Positions 27,041 to 35,363 of a stretch of 64,000 bases of DNA are shown here, in pieces. The notes beneath the pieces are model-generated. The model had not been told where the DNA came from. It ran no database searches and saw only the letters and a program-made list of their open reading frames with translations. Origin of the DNA: Zavarzinia compransoris (GTDB lineage Bacteria > Pseudomonadota > Alphaproteobacteria > Zavarziniales > Zavarziniaceae); assembly GCF_003173055.1 (NCBI RefSeq), contig NZ_QGLF01000001.1, positions 379,085 to 443,084 on the forward strand. The letters run 5' to 3'. Made by a program: the position numbers and the translations under genes. Numbering within the stretch: the stretch's first letter is position 1; each line of letters opens with the position of its first letter.

Positions 27041-28564
27041 TCACCCGCCGCTCAAGGGATCATCAACTTCGCCGGCAAGGCGAGCGGCGAACGACGCCCT
27101 GGCGAGGGCTTCGGCCAGCGCCGATATCCCCATGCGGCCGAAAACCTCCGACAGGATGGCAGTGGCATCCTCTTCCGTTTTGGCGCTGGCCAACTGCTTT
27201 TCGAGGCCGTCGACGAGGCCGGCGACCAAGGGTTCCCACCCATCTTCCGCCAGGAGCTTCGAAACCGCCTCGTCAATCGCATCGCTGCGCTCGGCAAAGG
27301 CCGGCCCCTCGCGTGCAGGTGCACTCGCACGCACGGGCGCACCTGCACCTGCACCTGCACCTGCACCCGCGCGAAGGTCTGCGCCCGGCGGGACCTTCTT
27401 CCACGCCCCGCCGTAAGTGCCCCGGACATAGTCTTCATCCGGCTCGAAGCCCCAGGACCTGATGATGCTGTCGCGTTCCGCAAGGACCTTAAGGTCTTGC
27501 CCGTCTGGCTTCTTCCGCCAGAGGCGCGGCGCCGAAGCGCCCGGCATGTTGACACGCACAATCCAGGGCAACAGCGTCGTGTTCAGAACGTCCGAAAGCA
27601 GATCCGCATCGGCGTCGGTCAGCTCTTCCCGAACTTCGTTGTGCGTCTGTGAGGCCGCGCGGCTGCCGGTGCCGACGACGCTGGTCGACAGCGTCTCACC
27701 AAGTACGGCTTCGGAAATCTGCTCGTCCATATAGCGGCAGAGCTTTTCATAGCTGTCGATCGAGCCCGAGCGCATCGCTTCGAGCAGCCGGATCGCCATG
27801 CCCTGCGGCATGATGATCCCTGTCTCCTGGCTGAGCGCCCCCAGCGCCGCCAGCATTTTGTCTTGCTCGGCTTCGCTGGCGTTGGGCGGGTATTCGCCGA
27901 TCACCGTGGGGGCCGCAAAGCGCTCCACGAAGGTGAGCCAAAAGGCTATGCCTTGTCGTTTGAAGTAGACTGGCCAGAACAGCGTGGCCCCCAGGCCGAG
28001 CCCATAGGGGTCTTCCACTTCATCGCCGCCGAAGACGGCGACGATGAACTTGAAGGGGGGAAGAGCCTCCCCGTCGACGGGCTCCTCAACCGTCAGCAGC
28101 CGAAGGGCGCCGTCGGCGCCGAAGACAAAGCGCCGGCTGCCTCTTTTGAACGCCGCGATGGGGATTATTCTGGTTACGCCGATCACGGCCTCTCCCCACA
28201 CGACCTCCGCCACGCTATACCCCAGCAGGAGCCCATGGAGCAGGCCAAGGCAGAGGCGGTCGAACGCCAGGCGCTTCAACACAGCCTCGCACAGGTCCTT
28301 GGCGGCGGCGTCGACAGGCGCCTCCGAAGCCGCCTCCAACTCCCACTCCCGCGCGATGACAGCCATCCGGCGCTTGCGCAGCACCGCCATGGTATGCGGG
28401 TCCCGGTGCAGATCCTCATAGAGCTTGAGGCCGAGACCGCCGCCTTGCTGGATCAGCGTCTCGTCGCGGGGCCGCAAGACGAAGCCGGCCAGGGGCGCGG
28501 TGACGTCGCGGGCGATCGTCGCGATTTCACGGCGGAGGTCGGCTTGCTTAACTTCTGAAACCAT
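27041..28564 (-). CDS. portal protein (DUF935, Mu gp29-like)
   Basis: 507 residues from the ATG at 28564, which is preceded by GGAGG with good spacing. DUF935 features include FVLRPRDETLIQQGGGL, the DPHTMAVLRKRRMAVIAREWEL region, and VEDPYGLGLGATLFWPVYFKRQ near the middle. The portal ring is the DNA gate of the capsid and binds terminase. The C-terminal region carries an Ala-Gly low-complexity stretch encoded by a CACCTG hexamer repeat. Confidence 0.92.
   Translation of the reverse strand: MVSEVKQADLRREIATIARDVTAPLAGFVLRPRDETLIQQGGGLGLKLYEDLHRDPHTMAVLRKRRMAVIAREWELEAASEAPVDAAAKDLCEAVLKRLAFDRLCLGLLHGLLLGYSVAEVVWGEAVIGVTRIIPIAAFKRGSRRFVFGADGALRLLTVEEPVDGEALPPFKFIVAVFGGDEVEDPYGLGLGATLFWPVYFKRQGIAFWLTFVERFAAPTVIGEYPPNASEAEQDKMLAALGALSQETGIIMPQGMAIRLLEAMRSGSIDSYEKLCRYMDEQISEAVLGETLSTSVVGTGSRAASQTHNEVREELTDADADLLSDVLNTTLLPWIVRVNMPGASAPRLWRKKPDGQDLKVLAERDSIIRSWGFEPDEDYVRGTYGGAWKKVPPGADLRAGAGAGAGAGAPVRASAPAREGPAFAERSDAIDEAVSKLLAEDGWEPLVAGLVDGLEKQLASAKTEEDATAILSEVFGRMGISALAEALARASFAARLAGEVDDPLSGG
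27340..27367. repeat. hexanucleotide microsatellite (CACCTG)4.7 in portal gene
   Basis: Four full copies of CACCTG and a partial fifth encode alternating Ala-Gly in the C-terminal linker of the portal protein. Changes in copy number would keep the reading frame. Confidence 0.9.
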
Positions 28565-28566
28565 TG

Positions 28567-30000
28567 TCAGCGCCTCCAAAAGCCATCCCGGGGCGGTCCC
28601 GCAAATCTCGAAACACGGTTGAAATGCCGCCGGACGCCCGTGCCCCGGAACTCAATCGGCGCCCCGCCGTCGCTTGCCGCGGCGATCGCCAGGAACAGCG
28701 CCCAGGCCCGGTCGGCGTGACTTTTCGCGTCGCGCCCCGTGATCAAGCGCGGCGCCCCCGTCGCGCCGACCTGGCGCTTGATCATGCGGATCTGAGCTCG
28801 CAGGTCCGGGTCATCCCCCAGCCTGACCAGGCGCTCCTCAAATGCCCGGCGCGCGGCGAGGGCGACCGACATCGGGCGGTCGCCGGACATCAACACACCC
28901 TCAACCCGATGTTGGCCATAGCGTGCCTTGGCATCCTCGACCGGCTTTTCGCCCATGCCGGTCTGGTCCATAGCAACCCGCAGCGGCCTATAACGGCGGA
29001 CAAGGTCGTCAAGGGTTTCATCGTGGACAGCAAACGGCTGGTTGAGCAGGATCACCTCCTCACGCTGCCACATGACATCGCCCACCATTTCAATGGCATC
29101 GGCCACCCAGCCGTCATGCCGCCGCGCGATGTCATTACCGATAAAGGTCCGGCCGCCCTGGTAGAGATCAGGCCGGCCCGCGTCGGGATGGGTGGCGGCG
29201 CTGATCAGGACCGGATCGATCCAGCACCCCGCCGACTGCGAGGGGATGCAGAACAGCTCTTCGTCAGCGGCCTCGCCATACTCGGCGATAAGGCCAGCAC
29301 GCCATTCGTCCTCGGCCGCCTGCGACCAGGCTCTCCCCTGGGTCAAGCAGATCCTGCGATACAGGCCAGCCCGCAGTGCATCGTCTAGGGTTACCCTAAC
29401 AAGGGCGTATGGCTTTCTGCCCGTCCGGGCTTCCTCCACCAGGCGGTTGTATGGGTTATCCACCCCGTTATGCGTGCTGATGACGAGGATCTTGCCGCCC
29501 CACATGCGCAGCGCGAGCGCAGCCTTCATCACCTCGTCCAAACTGTCGTGGAATGCGGCCTCGTCGATGATCACATAGCCCTGCCGCCCCCGGAGGCCAC
29601 GCGGGTTGGACGACAACGCAATGATCTCGTAACCCGACGCGAAACGGATGCGGAACGCCATGACATCCTTGTCGCCATCGCCATCGAAAAGGAATTCTTC
29701 GACCGCCGAGGCCGCGCGGTCGAAGAGCTTCGCCCACTGCGCGCAGGTATCGATGAATTCCCGCGTCATCTCCTTTTCATAGGCGAGATAGAAGACATCC
29801 ATCCCGCCCGCACCCTTCGCACTCGCGGCCATGAGTACGGCGTCGGCGGCGATTGCCCAGGTGAAGCCTACCCGGCGGCTTTTTTCGCAGATCGTGACGC
29901 CGTTGAGCGCCGTCGTTGAGAGCAGGCCTTGCTGGTACGACAACAGCAACGGCTCGTCGCCGAGCCCCGCGGCCAGCTCTCGCGACGGCGCCATGATCAT
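28567..30000 (-). CDS. terminase large subunit (Mu gp28-like)
   Basis: 477 residues. The ATPase part has the Walker A-like loop KSRRVGFTWAIA (about 39-50) and Walker B YVIIDEAAF (about 141-149), followed by STHNG (motif III). The C-terminal nuclease part has acidic clusters (GNDIARRHDGW, MDQTGMGE). Terminase cuts and pumps DNA into heads; Mu-type phages package integrated copies with flanking host DNA. It starts by ATGA overlap with the DUF3486 gene. Confidence 0.93.
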   Translation of the reverse strand: MIMAPSRELAAGLGDEPLLLSYQQGLLSTTALNGVTICEKSRRVGFTWAIAADAVLMAASAKGAGGMDVFYLAYEKEMTREFIDTCAQWAKLFDRAASAVEEFLFDGDGDKDVMAFRIRFASGYEIIALSSNPRGLRGRQGYVIIDEAAFHDSLDEVMKAALALRMWGGKILVISTHNGVDNPYNRLVEEARTGRKPYALVRVTLDDALRAGLYRRICLTQGRAWSQAAEDEWRAGLIAEYGEAADEELFCIPSQSAGCWIDPVLISAATHPDAGRPDLYQGGRTFIGNDIARRHDGWVADAIEMVGDVMWQREEVILLNQPFAVHDETLDDLVRRYRPLRVAMDQTGMGEKPVEDAKARYGQHRVEGVLMSGDRPMSVALAARRAFEERLVRLGDDPDLRAQIRMIKRQVGATGAPRLITGRDAKSHADRAWALFLAIAAASDGGAPIEFRGTGVRRHFNRVSRFAGPPRDGFWRR

Positions 30001-30542
30001 CTGGCGATCCCCAGGAACTCCGCCTTCATCTCTGCCTTGACCTCGGCAGAGAGCCCGCGCCGGGCCGCCACCCGGTCGACAGCCTCGGCCGCCTCGCGCT
30101 TGGCTTTCTCGATCGCGCGGCTTTCGATCTTCATCACGCGCTCAGCGTCTCTCGACGCGGCGGAAGACAGTTGGTTGACGGCGGTGGAAAGTGCCTGAAC
30201 TTCCTTGGGCTCGAAGGCGGCCCCTTCGCCAGGTCCGGCGTTGGCGGTCCGCGAAATCAGTGCCTGAAGGACTTCGACATTGGCCCGCAGGGCTTTGCTC
30301 TCGACCTCGTCGCCGAATACCGACGCAATGGCTTCCGCCATCGCACGATGGCGGCGGATGTCCTCTAACACCGCGTCGATTTCCTTGGTGTGGCGCCCAA
30401 GGGCGGAACGCGAAATGTGATCGACGCCCAGCTTGCGGAGGTGCGCCAAGATCTCGTCAATCTGGTGCCCCTCGCGCCGAAGCCGCCCGATTTCCTCGCG
30501 GATTTCGGACGGCAGGCGGTCGATGGTGGAGGCCCGGCTCAT
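29997..30542 (-). CDS. DUF3486 protein, putative small terminase (Mu gp27-like)
   Basis: 181 residues. The N-terminal helix-turn-helix region (STIDRLPSEIREEIGRLRREGHQIDEILAHLRKLGVDHISRSALGRH) is diagnostic of DUF3486. The remainder is helical with coiled-coil potential. Its position directly before the large subunit supports a small terminase role in DNA recognition. I chose the ATG at 30542, two bases after the previous stop. Confidence 0.88.
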   Translation of the reverse strand: MSRASTIDRLPSEIREEIGRLRREGHQIDEILAHLRKLGVDHISRSALGRHTKEIDAVLEDIRRHRAMAEAIASVFGDEVESKALRANVEVLQALISRTANAGPGEGAAFEPKEVQALSTAVNQLSSAASRDAERVMKIESRAIEKAKREAAEAVDRVAARRGLSAEVKAEMKAEFLGIAR

Positions 30543-30544
30543 CC

Positions 30545-30853
30545 TCACCCCTTCGGGCTGGGACGCTTCACGCCCGGGTGAGAGGCGCGACCGCTGGCAA
30601 CGTCGACGCCGCGCTGCGTCAAGGTCGCCAGCGTCAGCCCGCCGATTTCTTCGGTGCGGAGGAGGCCCTGTTCGGCCAGCCACACGATCTGCCCGCGGAT
30701 CTGATCACGTGTGGCCATGATCGCATAGGCGGCGACGGCATCCGCCAGAATGCTTTCGTTCGCCGCCCGCTCGGGCAGCCCTTCGAGCACCCGCAGCAGC
30801 GTCACGCGGAGGTGAGCGGTCCAGGCCTGGGCAATCTCCTGCATCTCAATCAC
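30545..30853 (-). CDS. VpaChn25_0724-type phage protein (Mu gp26-like)
   Basis: 102 residues with a winged-helix look (ATRDQIRGQIVWLAEQGLLRTEEIGGLTLATLTQRGVDVASGR). Proteins of this family precede the DUF3486 gene in many Mu-like phages. Probable DNA-binding role; exact function unknown. Starts by ATGA overlap. Confidence 0.8.
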   Translation of the reverse strand: MIEMQEIAQAWTAHLRVTLLRVLEGLPERAANESILADAVAAYAIMATRDQIRGQIVWLAEQGLLRTEEIGGLTLATLTQRGVDVASGRASHPGVKRPSPKG

Positions 30854-31236
30854 CGCCTCGCCGCGTCGGAAAAGATTGTCTCATGGCGCGTGACCGACGC
30901 TTCAACCCGCTCCATGATCTGCATGGCACCGGCCAGTTGCGCCCCCTGGACCCTGATCTCGCCGGTTACACGCTCGAGCCCGAGGGCCAGTTCCGTCAGT
31001 TGCTGGCGGCTGGGGATGGTTTCGAATTTCTGGGCGAGCAAGTCGAACTTGGCATCGCCCCGGGTCAGGCGCTCGGATTGCGCCGTCGCGCGCTCGCCGA
31101 TCGCCTTCGCCGCGTCCAGAAATTCCGAACGCGAGACGAACTGGCTGCGGAGCCATAGGAAGGCCACGCCGAACAGGGCTACACTGACCAACTGGATCGG
31201 TCCCGACCAGCGCGACAGAATATCCATGAACTCCAT
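30850..31236 (-). CDS. DUF2730-like phage membrane protein
   Basis: 128 residues. One N-terminal membrane helix (about 10-28: PIQLVSVALFGVAFLWL) is followed by a long coiled-coil region. This matches DUF2730-type proteins encoded near lysis genes in Mu-like phages, where they may act as spanin- or holin-associated factors. The ATG at 31236 has a GGAGG eight bases upstream. Confidence 0.75.
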   Translation of the reverse strand: MEFMDILSRWSGPIQLVSVALFGVAFLWLRSQFVSRSEFLDAAKAIGERATAQSERLTRGDAKFDLLAQKFETIPSRQQLTELALGLERVTGEIRVQGAQLAGAMQIMERVEASVTRHETIFSDAARR

Positions 31237-31238
31237 TG

Positions 31239-31445
31239 TCAACGCCTCCGCTCCGCGACCTGCTGACACGAAATGCAGCGAGTTACGCCGACTTCGACCA
31301 GCGCCTGTCGGCGCGCGTCTTCGATACGGTCGCCGCAGTCATGGCAGAATTCGAGACATGGCGGTCGGAACCGACCGCCATGCCCGGCGAGCACATCGCC
31401 GCGCGCCCTCTCGGCGTGCGCCTGCGCCTCGTCTCCCGCGTCCAT
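31239..31445 (-). CDS. TraR/DksA-type C4 zinc finger protein
   Basis: 68 residues. Cysteines 34, 37, 57 and 60 form CxxC...CxxC as in the TraR/DksA family (FCHDCGDRIEDARR...RCISCQ). Small phage TraR-like proteins can bind RNA polymerase through its secondary channel and alter transcription without ppGpp. Here it lies between lysis-related genes, as in several Mu-like phages. Confidence 0.88.
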   Translation of the reverse strand: MDAGDEAQAHAERARGDVLAGHGGRFRPPCLEFCHDCGDRIEDARRQALVEVGVTRCISCQQVAERRR

Positions 31446-31447
31446 GA

Positions 31448-31933
31448 TCAGCCGCCCTTGAGCAGGTCGGTCAGATCGCGCGGGTCGGCCATGTCGGCCA
31501 CCCGGGCACGAACGAATGCATCCAGGCTTTCCCCGGCGAGGCCGAAGCGGCGAAGGCTGTCGGGGACGCGGGACACCAGATAGCTCCCGGCCCGCGCCAC
31601 CAGTTCGGAATTCACGTCGACCTTGGCACCGCCCTTGATCAAGGCGCTGACCTGCTCGCGCGCAAGCGCGAGGGCCGAAAACGTGGCGCCGTCGATCGCC
31701 GCCCGGACCTTGGCGTCACCGTCGAGGTCGAGCCACTTCGTCACCTTGTTCAGCGTTCGCATGACCAGGGCCGAAATCGCGATGCCGATGCCGGCAAGGA
31801 TGGGGTCGACGAGCGGCGCGACCAGGGGGCCGAGGTCGAGGGTGGCAGCCGTCGCCGGCAACGGGACTGCCGCCGCGGCCATGAAGATGAAGGTGAGGAA
31901 CGGGAAGGATTTCAAAATGCACCTCTCACGCAT
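31448..31933 (-). CDS. holin-like membrane protein candidate
   Basis: 161 residues from the ATG at 31933. An N-terminal hydrophobic segment (FPFLTFIFMAAAAVPLPATAA) looks like a signal anchor or signal peptide, and a second helix (ILAGIGIAISALVMRTL) follows near residue 50. The rest is soluble and helical. It directly follows the endolysin gene with a short overlap, so a holin or lysis-regulator role is likely, but I do not recognise the family with certainty. Confidence 0.6.
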   Translation of the reverse strand: MRERCILKSFPFLTFIFMAAAAVPLPATAATLDLGPLVAPLVDPILAGIGIAISALVMRTLNKVTKWLDLDGDAKVRAAIDGATFSALALAREQVSALIKGGAKVDVNSELVARAGSYLVSRVPDSLRRFGLAGESLDAFVRARVADMADPRDLTDLLKGG

Positions 31934-32528
31934 AGGCACGGTTGAGCCAGCCCGCGAGGTATTTCGCGGAGGCGGGACGCTGGATGACGAGGCCGCGGTA
32001 AAACCCTGCGGCCTCGGCCCGGATGGCCGGCAGGAAATCGAGGTTGGACAGCCGGCTCAGCACGGCCCGGCTTTTGGCGCCGAGCTGGCCATCGTCGGTC
32101 AGCCGGTATTCCGGCCCCATGGCCCGCGCGGCACGCTGCACGATCTTGTGCGCTTGGGTCGCCCCCATGTTGACCGACAGATCCAGGAGCTTGGTGGCGA
32201 TGCTGAGATGCAGCGAGGCGTAATCGTATCGATTCCACCAGTGGAGCCAGTAGACATAAGCAGCGTCATCCCGGCTCATGCGCCGGATGTCGTCGGCATC
32301 GACATCGCCATCGCGGTCGATGTCGAGATCGAGGCGACCGTCTCCATCCAGGTCACCGGCGGCCCGGGCGAAGCGCAGGCTCACGCCGAAATTCGTGATG
32401 CCCCCGGGGTCGACCGGGTCATTGACGAGCCCGCCCTCGTGGCGCAGCAGGAAATCGACGGCCGATCGAAACCGGCCGTCGTCAAGGTGAGGCCTCGCGG
32501 CCGGGGAGGAGGGAATGCTCGTCGTCAT
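31926..32528 (-). CDS. GH108 endolysin with Ca-binding insert
   Basis: 200 residues. RHEGGLVNDPVDPGGITNFG (about 29-48) is the GH108 signature, with catalytic Glu31. An insert at about 59-82 carries two EF-hand/dockerin-like loops (DLDGDGRLD and DIDRDGDVDADD). A C-terminal peptidoglycan-binding-like region follows (DGQLGAKSRAVLSRL, FYRGLV). The enzyme would cleave peptidoglycan glycan strands at lysis. No signal peptide is present, so export depends on a holin. A hairpin covers its ribosome binding site. Confidence 0.88.
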   Translation of the reverse strand: MTTSIPSSPAARPHLDDGRFRSAVDFLLRHEGGLVNDPVDPGGITNFGVSLRFARAAGDLDGDGRLDLDIDRDGDVDADDIRRMSRDDAAYVYWLHWWNRYDYASLHLSIATKLLDLSVNMGATQAHKIVQRAARAMGPEYRLTDDGQLGAKSRAVLSRLSNLDFLPAIRAEAAGFYRGLVIQRPASAKYLAGWLNRAYA

Positions 32529-32558
32529 GGCCGCCCCATTTTGCGCAACGGGGCGGCC
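32529..32558 (-). promoter_or_regulatory. hairpin covering the endolysin ribosome binding site
   Basis: On the minus strand GGCCGCCCC and GGGGCGGCC form a perfect 9-bp stem with a 12-base loop that contains the palindrome TTGCGCAA. The 3' arm touches the endolysin ATG and contains the only Shine-Dalgarno-like sequence (GGGGCGG). The fold would block ribosome access. Confidence 0.6.
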
Positions 32559-32565
32559 TGCTATC

Positions 32566-32590
32566 AGGCCGGGCGGAGACGCCCCGGCCT
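32566..32590 (-). terminator. hairpin after the Mor-type gene, possible attenuator
   Basis: AGGCCGGG and CCCGGCCT form an 8-bp stem with a 9-base loop starting a few bases after the Mor-type gene's stop. There is no U-run. It separates the middle from the lysis and late genes and stands just before the hairpin at the endolysin start. Confidence 0.4.
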
Positions 32591-32593
32591 TTC

Positions 32594-33112
32594 CTATTCT
32601 TCGTCACCGAACAGGGGCAAGGGCCCCGGCCGGCGGAGAGAAACCCGGGCCCGCGGCCGCGCAAAGCGATGACCGCACCAGGGGCAGCCGCGCCGATTGT
32701 CGCAGGTGGATGGCGCCCCCAGCTCGGCCTGACCAGGGGTAACCGTTTCCCTGATCGCGGCCACGAAGCGCTCGACCGTGCGGCGATCAATCCCGGTATC
32801 GCGCGCGATCGCCGCGATGGACAGGCCCTGGAGATAGGCGTTGGCAATCGCCAGCTGGCGGCGCTGATGGGCGGCATTGGGGATCGATAGCCGGCCGGCG
32901 CGGCTGTCGGCCCGGAGGATGGAAAGCACAACCCGGGCCGGCCGCTTGCCCAGGAGCGCGAAGAGCGGATGATCGTCGGGCGGCTCCGCCGGTACGTGCC
33001 GCCGGCCCGACCAATGAGCGGCGACCTTCAACGCCGCCTCGAAAGAGACTGCGCGGGCGATCGCTTCCAAGATGCCGGGCAGGAACGACGGCGGCGGGTT
33101 ATGCCAGTCCAT
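32594..33112 (-). CDS. Mor-like transcription activator candidate
   Basis: 172 residues. The central part (AALKVAAHWSGRRHVPAEP..., RRQLAIANAYLQGLSIAAIARDTGIDRRTVERFV) has the Mor/C layout: a dimerisation region followed by a helix-turn-helix. The C-terminus has CDNRRGCPWCG, a possible small zinc site. Mor activates middle or late transcription in Mu. Its place just before the lysis and head genes fits a late-gene activator. The ATG at 33112 was chosen over an Arg-rich upstream extension. Confidence 0.7.
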   Translation of the reverse strand: MDWHNPPPSFLPGILEAIARAVSFEAALKVAAHWSGRRHVPAEPPDDHPLFALLGKRPARVVLSILRADSRAGRLSIPNAAHQRRQLAIANAYLQGLSIAAIARDTGIDRRTVERFVAAIRETVTPGQAELGAPSTCDNRRGCPWCGHRFARPRARVSLRRPGPLPLFGDEE

Positions 33113-33635
33113 GACCAGGACCTCCTGCTTTTCGGTAGACCACCGAGGTGACGCCGAACGCCTCGTGCAAATGACGATCAAAGCGGGCCTTGATCTGGTC
33201 CAGCGCGAACGCCTTGGGGGCAACGACCGTCAACTGACGGGCGGCGGCGTCAACCGACATCTCGACCCCCTCGAACCAGGCCACGATGGACGATTGCTCG
33301 ATGCCGGCCGCGAGCAGGCGCCCACCTGTCGGGTCGATGCCCTCCGGCGCTGCCGCCGGTGCAGGCGCAGCATGCTCCTCCGCATAATCAGCGAACCGCT
33401 CCTGATGCAGCCAGGTCGCCGCCAGGGGGAAGAACTTCCGGGGCATGTCTTCGGCCTTCACTTGCGCCGCGAACAGGCCTGCTGCCCTGATCAGGAATTC
33501 CGGATCGGCGCCGCGCGCCACGGCCTTGGCGAAGCCGTCCTCGGCCGAACGGCGGAGCGGCTGCACCCGCTTCGGAAACACCTTCCAGAACCTCGCGAAG
33601 GGCTCTTCAAGACGGGCCGGCAACTTCTTCATCAT
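33099..33635 (-). CDS. phage protein with DnaA-N-like C-terminal domain
   Basis: 178 residues. The N-terminal FARFWKVFPKR is typical of phage replication-type proteins. The C-terminal SIVAWFEGVEMSVDAAARQLTVVAPKAFALDQIKARF resembles the DnaA N-terminal fold (W-x-x-[WF]-[LF]... hydrophobic strands). Possible replication or recruitment function. It overlaps both neighbours by a few bases. Confidence 0.65.
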   Translation of the reverse strand: MMKKLPARLEEPFARFWKVFPKRVQPLRRSAEDGFAKAVARGADPEFLIRAAGLFAAQVKAEDMPRKFFPLAATWLHQERFADYAEEHAAPAPAAAPEGIDPTGGRLLAAGIEQSSIVAWFEGVEMSVDAAARQLTVVAPKAFALDQIKARFDRHLHEAFGVTSVVYRKAGGPGHGLA

Positions 33636-34252
33636 ACCCGCTTCTCCTTATGGGCGCGGATCAGATCGCCCTGCCGCCTGATAACCTCGCGAGTTTCAAA
33701 GGCCGCGCTCGCCGGTCTCCCCCCGGCATCGGGAGGTTGGACACCCATCGCCATGAGCTTTGCTGCCTGCGCCTGGACGAGCAGCGCATCCGCTTCCGCC
33801 GCCGTGACGCCGGGCTTCAGCCGCAGGCCCTCCCGGCGACACCATGATCGCAGCGCGTCAATGACGGGGGAGGTCTCGGCTGCCGACCACCAGTCGATGG
33901 CGTCAACGCCGACCTGGCGCTTGATGAATTTGGCGAGCGCGGCTTCCGCCGGGCTTTCCGTCGCCCCCAGCCACCAGAGCGTCATCCACAAGGCCGCAGC
34001 CTTCGCCTGATGGGGGCTGCGCTCACGAGCCGTCGCCCTGGTCTTCACCGCCTGGCCGACCCCCGTCACCCATTCCACCAGCCGGACCAGCTGCGGGTTG
34101 GTTAGGTCAGCGGCGGAGGATCTGCCGGGTGCTATCCGGCCAATCGCACTACGATAGTCATCGTCCTCGATCCCGCGCTTGGATTTCTCGACGTGGATCT
34201 TGGATAGCAGGGCCCGGCGGGGGTCGGACTTCTTCGGGATCATCGACATCAT
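33632..34252 (-). CDS. gemA: GemA-like regulatory protein (DUF1018)
   Basis: 206 residues. The N-terminal ALLSKIHVEKSKRGIEDDDYRSAIGRI...SSAADLTNPQLVRLVEWV is the DUF1018/GemA signature. GemA of Mu changes host gene expression and DNA topology. The position between early genes and the activator is as in other transposable phages. Confidence 0.88.
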   Translation of the reverse strand: MMSMIPKKSDPRRALLSKIHVEKSKRGIEDDDYRSAIGRIAPGRSSAADLTNPQLVRLVEWVTGVGQAVKTRATARERSPHQAKAAALWMTLWWLGATESPAEAALAKFIKRQVGVDAIDWWSAAETSPVIDALRSWCRREGLRLKPGVTAAEADALLVQAQAAKLMAMGVQPPDAGGRPASAAFETREVIRRQGDLIRAHKEKRV

Positions 34253-34258
34253 GCCGCC

Positions 34259-34498
34259 TCATTGCATTTCGGTCAGCGCCGCACTATTGGCGTACTGGCG
34301 GTAGATTTCCGCCAGCTTTCGGTAACGCTCTCGATCTCGCCGCTGCGCCTCGTCGCGCGGGTCTCGTGCGATCGCCTCATGCCATGCGGCGTGCCAACGA
34401 AAATAGTCGGCGCCGTTGATCGGGTACGGATTGGCGGTCACCGGCACGCCGCGCCGGGCGCAGGCCGCTGCATCGAACAGCTCCGGCGGCACCATCAT
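34259..34498 (-). CDS. small phage protein in early operon
   Basis: 79 residues starting at the ATG overlapping the previous stop (ATGA). Features include FRWHAAWHEAIARD, reminiscent of small proteins in the early regions of alphaproteobacterial Mu-like phages, and a basic helical C-terminus. Function unknown. Confidence 0.65.
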   Translation of the reverse strand: MMVPPELFDAAACARRGVPVTANPYPINGADYFRWHAAWHEAIARDPRDEAQRRDRERYRKLAEIYRQYANSAALTEMQ

Positions 34499-35034
34499 GC
34501 GAAATCCACACACAGCGATGCCGCGGTGCCCATCCCGCCCACCGCCAGGCGGGGCGGGGATCGCAACCGGCCAAGCTCTCTCGCCAGCGTGAGCGGGTCG
34601 ACATCCTCGAAGCGCCCCTCGACCTCCGAGGGCAAGGGCCAGCCGTCATGATCGCGCCAAGGCCGGCGCAGCCCCAGCGTCCGGATGCGCGCGTCAATCG
34701 ATGCCCTCGACCGATCAAGCGTTTCCGCAATAATCTCAAGCGGCACACCCTCGGCGAGATCATCCGCCAGCAGACCGTCGTCCTCGGGTCGCCACAGTGA
34801 CCCGTGACCGCCACCGCTACCCCTCACCGGCAAGGCGTCCAGCACCCGGCGGAACCGCCGGGCCGACCCCTGCGCGGAAGCGATGACGACGCCAAAACGG
34901 CCAAGCCGTTGCAGGCACCCGTAAGCCGTGGCCTTCGGAGCCGGCGCGCCCGCTATGCACTCGGCGGCGGGCCACCAGCGATCAACCGGCTGGGCCAGGA
35001 CCCAGGAACAGACACGCGCCCAACTCGACGTCAT
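34495..35034 (-). CDS. putative DNA-binding phage protein
   Basis: 179 residues. The centre (WRPEDDGLLADDLAEGVPLEIIAETLDRSRASIDARIRTLGL) looks like a helix-turn-helix of the SANT/GcrA kind, suggesting DNA binding. Flanks are not recognised. Starts by ATGA overlap, so it is coupled to the preceding gene. Confidence 0.62.
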   Translation of the reverse strand: MTSSWARVCSWVLAQPVDRWWPAAECIAGAPAPKATAYGCLQRLGRFGVVIASAQGSARRFRRVLDALPVRGSGGGHGSLWRPEDDGLLADDLAEGVPLEIIAETLDRSRASIDARIRTLGLRRPWRDHDGWPLPSEVEGRFEDVDPLTLARELGRLRSPPRLAVGGMGTAASLCVDFA

Positions 35035-35360
35035 GACACACGCCCTTTCACCGTGGCCTCGGCCACGTCATTGACGATTTCGATCACGCGGGGCCACGGC
35101 ACCGCATCGGTTTCACGAAGGCGCACAAGCAGGCGGCGGAACGCTTCCTCGGCTTCCGCGGGGTCGCTCACCATCGACATCGCCGAAGCCTCGACGGCAA
35201 GCCGAGCCGTGAGGCGCCGCAACTCGCCCAGTTCGTCCAGGAGGCGCGCCCCGCGCCGGCCGTGGAAATAGCCGGCGGAATGGCCCGCCTTGGCTTCCCA
35301 AAGGGCCAGGACCGAAAGAAAGCGCAGGGCGCCATCGGCAAGCGGGCTGGGGCGCGCCAT
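35031..35360 (-). CDS. phage hypothetical protein
   Basis: 109 residues, predicted mostly helical with many charged residues. It lies between the GapR-like gene and the putative DNA-binding gene, with ATGA overlap at its 3' end. No family recognised. Confidence 0.6.
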   Translation of the reverse strand: MARPSPLADGALRFLSVLALWEAKAGHSAGYFHGRRGARLLDELGELRRLTARLAVEASAMSMVSDPAEAEEAFRRLLVRLRETDAVPWPRVIEIVNDVAEATVKGRVS

Positions 35361-35363
35361 GGC

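Noticed and set aside
27340-27367. Short direct repeats considered as a CRISPR-like array
   Set aside because: They are 6-bp tandem repeats inside a coding region, with no spacers and no cas genes.
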